Shown piece by piece: positions 58,385-64,000 of a DNA stretch of 64,000 nucleotides; the first letter of the stretch is position 1; each line of letters opens with the position of its first letter. The stretch is from Stachybotrys elegans (Eukaryota > Ascomycota > Sordariomycetes > Hypocreales > Stachybotryaceae). Made by a program: the position numbers and the translations under genes. The stretch lies in NCBI GenBank assembly GCA_020746835.1, contig JAGPNK010000001.1, forward strand, positions 620,001 to 684,000, given 5' to 3'. Under the pieces are notes generated by a model, which saw nothing but the letters and a program-made list of their open reading frames with translations, had not been told where the DNA came from and did no database searches.

Positions 58385-59524
58385 ATGGATGCAATCGTCG
58401 CAACAGAGAGCAATCCCACAACCCCGGAGCCCCCCGGCTATGTGAACCCTCTTGAGTCCAGCTCCCGGTGGTATCTCGTCGCTCGAGCCCAGGCTATTCG
58501 GTATGCCGCCAGCCTGGGCTTCAGCATCGCAAACCGCATGGACCCTCCGGCTCCTTCGCCATCCGACGAGATCTGGCTGGATTCTACCTTGTCTGAATAC
58601 AAGGGCAAGCAGAAGATCAAGGTCGAGGTGTGGAAGCCCCCGAGGCTCTGTGTCGGACCTCGGGCAGCAGTCATCACGTTTCATGGGGGAGGCTGGATCC
58701 TGGGTCAGGGCACCGACGACGCTCGATGGGCCGGTGCCGTACTCAGCTGCCTCGATGCGGTCGTCTTTACTGTCAACTACCGCCTTGCTCCGAACTATCC
58801 GTTCCCCAATCCCATCGAGGACTGTGTGGATGCCGTCCTCCAGATAGCCTCCCGCGCTAGCGAATTTGGAATCGACCCCACGCAAATCATTCTCTCTGGG
58901 TTTTCTGCGGGCGCCTCCAACGCCCTAGCCAGCTGGGTCATCCTCAACGACCCTTCGGCCTGGGGCTACAAGCTCCCATCCCCGCCACCTGATATTGCTG
59001 GGCTCACCTTATTCTACCCCGTGTTGGACTGGACCATTTCTCGCCCAGAGAAGCGCCAGACGTGCTCCAAACCAGAGCTCACCCTCCCCAAAGGCTTGAC
59101 GGATTTGATCGATGCCTCCTACGTCTACCCGCCCATCCCCCGCGAGCAACGGACGGATCCGCGGCTCTCGCCGGGGCTCATGTCTACCGAGTTGTTAAAG
59201 AAGCTACCCCCTATCCACCTCTGCCTGTGCGAATATGACATGTTGCTTGCAGAGGGCATGAGGTTTGCCAAGCGACTTGAATCAGAAGACAAGCCCTTCA
59301 GCCTACGAATCGTCAACGGGGAGAGGCACGCATGGGACAACCCACCCCCCATGGCCCCCAAGGAGAGCGTCAACATAGAGTACTCTGAGGCCATTCAATC
59401 TATGGCTGGCTGGCTGGGCCAGACTGGCGACACTGACAAGGAGTCAGTGAGCTCTATGAAGACGAAGAGACCTGCCCTACGCCGCCCCAGATACCTGACT
59501 TTTAGGTCTAGGACGGTAAGATAG
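58385..59524 (+). CDS. erdH: HSL-type alpha/beta hydrolase, candidate ergosteryl-aspartate hydrolase (ErdH)
   Basis: A single exon encodes 379 residues. The hormone-sensitive-lipase family motif HGGGW (100-104) forms the oxyanion hole. The nucleophile is Ser174 in GFSAG (172-176), the acid probably Asp285 (CEYDML) and the base His315 (GERHAWD). No signal peptide or membrane helix is seen; the C-terminus is basic (RPALRRPRYLTFRSRTVR), which could aid membrane contact. Established knowledge: ErdH is an alpha/beta hydrolase that removes Asp from ergosteryl-aspartate, and its gene is often near erdS. Inference: this gene, divergent from erdS in the same window, is that hydrolase. The HSL family is large and includes many unrelated esterases, so the fold is certain but the substrate rests on context. 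Confidence 0.78.
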   Translation: MDAIVATESNPTTPEPPGYVNPLESSSRWYLVARAQAIRYAASLGFSIANRMDPPAPSPSDEIWLDSTLSEYKGKQKIKVEVWKPPRLCVGPRAAVITFHGGGWILGQGTDDARWAGAVLSCLDAVVFTVNYRLAPNYPFPNPIEDCVDAVLQIASRASEFGIDPTQIILSGFSAGASNALASWVILNDPSAWGYKLPSPPPDIAGLTLFYPVLDWTISRPEKRQTCSKPELTLPKGLTDLIDASYVYPPIPREQRTDPRLSPGLMSTELLKKLPPIHLCLCEYDMLLAEGMRFAKRLESEDKPFSLRIVNGERHAWDNPPPMAPKESVNIEYSEAIQSMAGWLGQTGDTDKESVSSMKTKRPALRRPRYLTFRSRTVR

Positions 59525-61430
59525 GTATTAGCGGACTCCATCCCCCCCACGGCCTGAGTTAGTACTAGATGGAAAGAATTGGTGGAAACTTTGCAGTTAG
59601 TCATGCTTGTTTACCGGTACAGCTTGGCGGGACTGGAGCATGGCGTTGGTGCTTACAGAACTGTTTCTTTGTTGCTTACCTATAGACAATCCATTTTAAG
59701 TGTAAATTATCAATCAACTAAATTGGACGCAACGTTCGATGTAAGAGCCCGTGTGGATGGCTGGTCTCATGTCTACTTTACTATGCCAGGTGATGGCACC
59801 AAGATTAACTTTCCATCATCCACTTGTTTCTTCTGCTATACCAAAGACGGTAAGACGGATGGTATTTCAGGTATTCTAGGGCCAGCCTTACGAGGAAGCC
59901 GTTAAAGCCTCGAACTCAATAGTGCCGTCAGATGCTGACCCGCCATGATGCCCAGGCGACGGGAATCTCTCTGACCCCGAGAAAGTTGACCAGGTGACAG
60001 AAAAGCACAGGGCTCGCTGTAATCAGGTTTCTTCTGTATTTTGGAAACAAGACAGAAGTGGGACCTCCTCGGTTTGCGGCAGACTGAGGAAAGCCGAAGA
60101 TTCCGTTGGTTAGCCTCGTCTTTTTTTTTGCGGCGGCGGCGGCGGCCGGTGATGCCGACATTCACCGGCATAAATAAAACCGGGCCCCGCCCTTTGTGCG
60201 GCATGTGCCATGCGAGTTGCGCCACCAGTCCCCCGGCGGAAGCAACGGGAAAAACGCAAAGCGAAACGAAAAAGCAAAAGGGCAGTTATTTGCCGCACAT
60301 GTACTGTACATCTGATGCCGGGGGAGGGTGGGCGTATGAAAAAGAACTATTTAGAAAGAGAGGGGGGGCTCGGACATTCCAAGGACATGCGGAACCCTTG
60401 CTTTTGGAGGGCCGAGGATAGGCTTCGCGGGTGGGAGCTTGATGCCGCAATGGGAGGAGAGAAGAAAGGTAAAGAGTTTGGGTTCTTATCTGGGAGGATT
60501 GCCATGTGGGAGGGCGAGCTTTGCCATCTTGCCACTACGCTGGAGGTCGGATTGCCATCCTAACTCTGTTGTGCTTGGGCATTGAAGGTTGAACAAGGTT
60601 CGAGGGGAAGCTTTGTGGTGGCATTTGGGTTTTGCCTACTCTAGCTATTTGGAACCGTGACGGGAGCATGGTGTAAGCAAGATGGCATGGAGTGCCTCCC
60701 CCAGAGATAAGGGGAGCGGCTAGCAACGCCTCAAAGCTTCCAGAGGCTTGTTGCTTGATCGAGACCAGCCTTTGGGGATGTCTGAGTGTTGGGAAGCAGG
60801 TTCTAGAAGGTAAGGTGTGGATCTGTACATGCCGAGTGCATTCCTTGTGCGAAACCTCGGCTTTGTATATTAGGGGAAGATTCCTGGCATGGATGATTTG
60901 GCGGGCTGGCTTGTCCAAAGGAGAAACAGAGTCCTGTCGATCCTCAATAAGCTTAACGCAAAAAATTGGTCCAGACGTACGAGGGAGATATAGGATGTGA
61001 GTGGTGCAGATCCCCCTCGATGCCTGCTTGATCATCTTCCATTACCGACTGGCGGCATGCTCTGGACATCGTATTATTAGTATAGCCACAGCAAACGCCT
61101 ACTTCGCCTCGCCGGCATATCTACACAAAGCGATCCTGGGCATTCAAGCTACCGGGTAGGCCATGGAGAGGAACCGATATTAGGAGAATCAATGTCACGG
61201 CAGCGCTGTGGAGAGTATCGGATGGCATATGCAATCATATATTCGTGCCTATTTCATGTTATCGTTGGTAGCTTCTCTGCCCAAGCTCAGCATGCTGGTC
61301 AGAGCGGGCACGGGGCTCCATTGACAAAGTATGAACAGGTTTATCCGCTCGTACGTTGTCAACAGTACACGGGCGCATGACAGTTGTTGGCTCAAAAGCG
61401 TGTGCAATGTACAGATCGAGTCCGTCCCGT
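59525..61430. other. convergent 3' region between hydrolase and HET-C2 genes
   Basis: About 1.9 kb with no recognisable gene. Open frames are short and overlapping. A T9 tract followed by GGC repeats lies at about 60120-60147. Confidence 0.5.
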
Positions 61431-62291
61431 TTACCACTTGGCCTCCTTGCTCTCGACGAAGCCCTTGAGGATGCCGACAATCTTATCGAGGGCAGCGAGC
61501 CAGGGGCGCAGGTCAGCCTCGACCTTGTCGGTGTCAGAGCCGAGCTTGCCGTAGAAGTCCTTGCGGTAGGGGCAGGCGCTCATGGCGGCGCTGAAGACAG
61601 GCTTGACGAGGAAGCTGTGGTGAGGCTTGAGGGTGTTGCTGTAGGCGCCGCGGAAGGAGTCGGCGAGCTCCTCGCTGGGCTTGGCCAGGTTCTGGCTGAG
61701 GGCGATGCAGGTGAACTCGAGACCACTGGTGCAGAGGAAGCTCACGGTTAGTTTATGGGACCTGGAGAGGGATGAAAAGGGGGCGGGGAGGAGGGGATGT
61801 ACCGGACCAGCCAGAGGAGACCCTCGGTGGCGGTGTGCTTCTTGGTCTTGAGCTCGTTACGGCAGAGGTCCTGGATGTTCTCCGACTCGGCGGGGGCAGC
61901 GAGCTGGCGTTCACGGAGCTTCTATTCAAAGGGATCGAAGCGTGGTCAGCGAGGAGGACTCGTAACAGGATAGGGGGCCACCGGCGGTTGGAGGGGACGG
62001 GGAGGGGTCGAACCTTGACGTTGCCGAGGATGTCGTTCTTGACGGGAGCAAAGGTCACGGCACCGAGGACATCTGCACACAAAGACAGTCAGAACAGGGA
62101 GCTCTTGGCTTGTCAGTAAAAGGGGGGGGGGGGGGGGGGGAGTTACCAAACATGGTGGTGAGGGACTCGGCAGCATCGAGAAACTGCGTGGTGCCGATGG
62201 CATTGCCATTGTCTGCGTCAATGGGGACGTCGACGAAGCTGGCCTTGAAGGTCGACACGAGCGTGCCACCGGGAGGGATTGCAGCAGACAT
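61431..62291 (-). CDS. het-c2: HET-C2 glycolipid transfer protein (GLTP fold)
   Basis: Four minus-strand exons (62291-62147, 62072-62014, 61921-61803, 61725-61431) give 205 residues, the usual size for fungal HET-C2. GLTP-fold proteins carry glycosphingolipids between membranes in the cytosol. All head-group-binding residues of the family are visible: Asp62, Asn66 and Lys69 (NDILGNVKKL), Trp105 (LLWLVRGL) and His144 (KPHHSFLV). In Podospora anserina the orthologue het-c is a heterokaryon-incompatibility locus with polymorphic alleles; whether it acts so here is unknown. Intron 2 has an unusual GTTCGA donor, but the join NVK/KLRERQ is exactly what the family requires. Intron 1 contains a G19 run near the donor (C19 on the gene strand). 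Confidence 0.93.
62122..62140 (+). repeat. G19 homopolymer inside HET-C2 intron 1
   Basis: Nineteen G residues (C on the gene strand) starting about six bases after the GTAACT donor of intron 1. Confidence 0.9.
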
Positions 62292-63829
62292 GATGATGGA
62301 GTTATAAGGGGGATTCGAGTCCTTTGGGAGGTAAGAAATATTTCTGGCACGTTGCTCGAGGAGAGGGAATGTGTGGCAGCAGCTCGATAGCAGTCAAAGC
62401 CACAGCAAAGAGCCAGGTAAGGGGGCGGGCGGGCGGGCGAGGAGGTTAGGTGGGGTTTTGCTGGTGTCCCTCCTTGTGGAGGAGGTACCTCCAGGGTCCT
62501 GCAGATTTGCATGGCGGACGAGGTCACTGGAAATTGAGGGGTAGCAGCACACGCAACGCACGCAACGGCAGGCGGGTAGCGAAAGGGTCTCGATGCAAGT
62601 GGGGACCTTGAATTGTATCAATTGCAGCGTGTGGTGAGCGTGAACCAGTCAATTAACTGCCTTGCCTGGTATTACACAGCGGACAGAAGAATTTCATTTT
62701 GAACGTGGAATTGGGAAAACGCAGATGCAGAAACAAATCCGGGAATCCAACTTTATAACAGTCATTTGCTTCTGATCCCCATTTATTACCGGGTAGGTAG
62801 TTATTATTAGTGAAACCTGCTTTTTGCCCTGCCTTCTTTCTGTCTTAATAACCCACCTCCATAACATAAATCGCTACTATGGACATTAACAGCAAGAGAG
62901 CATCACCGCCAAGTCCTAGATTCCGAACCGAAAAGCAAGCAACAATGACGTCAATATAGCCCCCCCCCCCCCTCCCCCTCCATCCACACGCTTCTCCCTC
63001 CCTCCCTCGCTTTTACCCTTACCCAGGACAAGACAAGGGTTGCAGCTGGCCAAGCCTTCACCCATTTCATGTCTACGACAAAAAAACGCCAGCAATTGAT
63101 AACCACGAAACCCCAAAATATACAAAAAGTACAGTGGGGGAGGGGGTGCAGGAAAGCTTGGCTGGCCCCCCGTGGTCCGTTTTTTTGCCTGCGTCAGGGC
63201 CGGCGCCATTACGTCTCGGCTCACACCAGAACGGCATCTTCGAGCCGTCTTGGTAGTTGCTTGTTCCATGGAAGCTCACCTTGACAGCACGGATTACTGT
63301 TTTCTCGGGAGGGGGCCTTGTCTTGCACGTTACCTCACCGTGCAGACCCATCCTTACCCCCCTCCCTTCCCCGTCTCTCTCCGTGGGCTGGTTCGGGATG
63401 CCTTGGCTTTTGTTGTCCCTGCCAGGTGCCATTGTTGGTCTCTTGTTGCCGTTTTTACACATCTGAGATCATTGGCGGGACTCGTCCTCGGACGCAGGAA
63501 CCACGCTGCCAAACATGCGCCCCATGGCGAGCCGCTGACCTACCTCTTCCAGGGAACCAGTCGCCTTGTTACAGCCATTGATATAAACTTACTACCCGAC
63601 TTCCTAGCTCTATTTCATCTTAGTCCTGGAAACCCGTTTTCTCCCTCCTCTTCCCCTCCCTCCTCCTTGGTCCAGTCCTGTGGCATGCTACCTTGGTCGT
63701 GCTTATTTACTATTGCTACGCCGCCACTGTCCTTAGATGACACCATCATTTCCATCCTAGATCAAAAACACCTCCCCGTCCAATTCAATTACCACGCCCC
63801 GTCTACGCTGCCACCTTTGCCGTTGCAGC
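62292..63829. promoter_or_regulatory. 1.5-kb divergent region between HET-C2 and the right-edge gene
   Basis: Both flanking genes read outward. No gene recognised. It contains a C13 run (62960-62972) and a long pyrimidine-rich stretch (about 63340-63680) probably forming the promoter and leader of the right-edge gene. Confidence 0.5.
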
Positions 63830-64000
63830 ATGGCCGCCGCCGTGAAAAGTGAAAAGGAAGGTGGCCTGCATGGCTTCATCGACGATCTTAGAGACAAGCT
63901 GCATGACACCAAGCTGCATGACGCCAAGATCGCCCTGGTCCACAAGAAGTTCGTCGTCGCAACAGCTTGACTGAGACCGCACATCGCTAACTTTCTCCCG
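63830..64000 (+). CDS. 5' part of an unrecognised gene, cut by the window edge
   Basis: An ATG at 63830 in a good context (CAGCATGGCC) opens a frame that reads MAAAVKSEKEGGLHGFIDDL and then a near-duplicate LHDTK/LHDAK. The unspliced frame stops at 63968-63970. A consensus branch site (GCTAAC, near 63986) and a pyrimidine tract follow right at the edge, so I think an intron begins near 63940-63955 (GTTCGT or GTCGTC) and its acceptor lies outside the window. A charged amphipathic helix is likely. I do not recognise the family. Confidence 0.5.

Overview
This window is nuclear DNA of a filamentous ascomycete, most likely a Sordariomycete and plausibly Hypocreales (inferred from protein style, not searched). 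Genes are spaced 0.4-3.9 kb apart and carry short introns of 50-220 bases with GT...AG ends, CTGAC/CTAAC branch sites and CT-rich upstream regions. There are no operons. I find 18 protein genes, the last cut by the right edge. I see no recognisable tRNA, rRNA, transposon or CRISPR array.

Layout. 1.5-8 kb: a DDB1/CPSF160-like MMS1_N beta-propeller protein and a mitochondrial alpha-ketoacid dehydrogenase kinase. 8.3-23.4 kb: two very large chitin synthases with myosin-like heads, head to head across 3.9 kb. The plus-strand gene is class V (CsmA type, intact P-loop). The minus-strand gene is its partner (CsmB type, called class VI or VII), whose motor head has lost the P-loop. 23.8-27.3 kb: ribosome-biogenesis protein Urb1/Npa1. 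30-41 kb: an unknown disordered protein, a membrane-anchored phytase-like histidine acid phosphatase, a small single-pass membrane protein, an inositol monophosphatase and a La RNA chaperone. 41.8-51.2 kb: a mitochondrial-type cPLA2, mitoribosomal protein mL44 sharing a divergent promoter with a small probable complex I subunit, and an RNF126-like RING-H2 ubiquitin ligase.

The most exciting part is 52.5-59.5 kb. The minus-strand gene fuses an N-terminal disordered tail, a complete class II aspartyl-tRNA synthetase and a C-terminal DUF2156 (MprF-like aminoacyl-tRNA transferase) domain. This is the architecture of ErdS, the ergosteryl-3beta-O-L-aspartate synthase, which uses Asp-tRNA to aspartylate ergosterol. 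Divergent from it lies an HSL-type alpha/beta hydrolase with an intact catalytic triad, the expected type of ErdH, which removes the aspartate. Together they form a tRNA-dependent, reversible sterol-modification module. Next to it is HET-C2, a glycolipid transfer protein of the GLTP fold.

All exon joins were worked out by hand from splice signals and reading phase; every gene model closes in frame. Functional names rest on recognised motifs and domain order, not on database searches.
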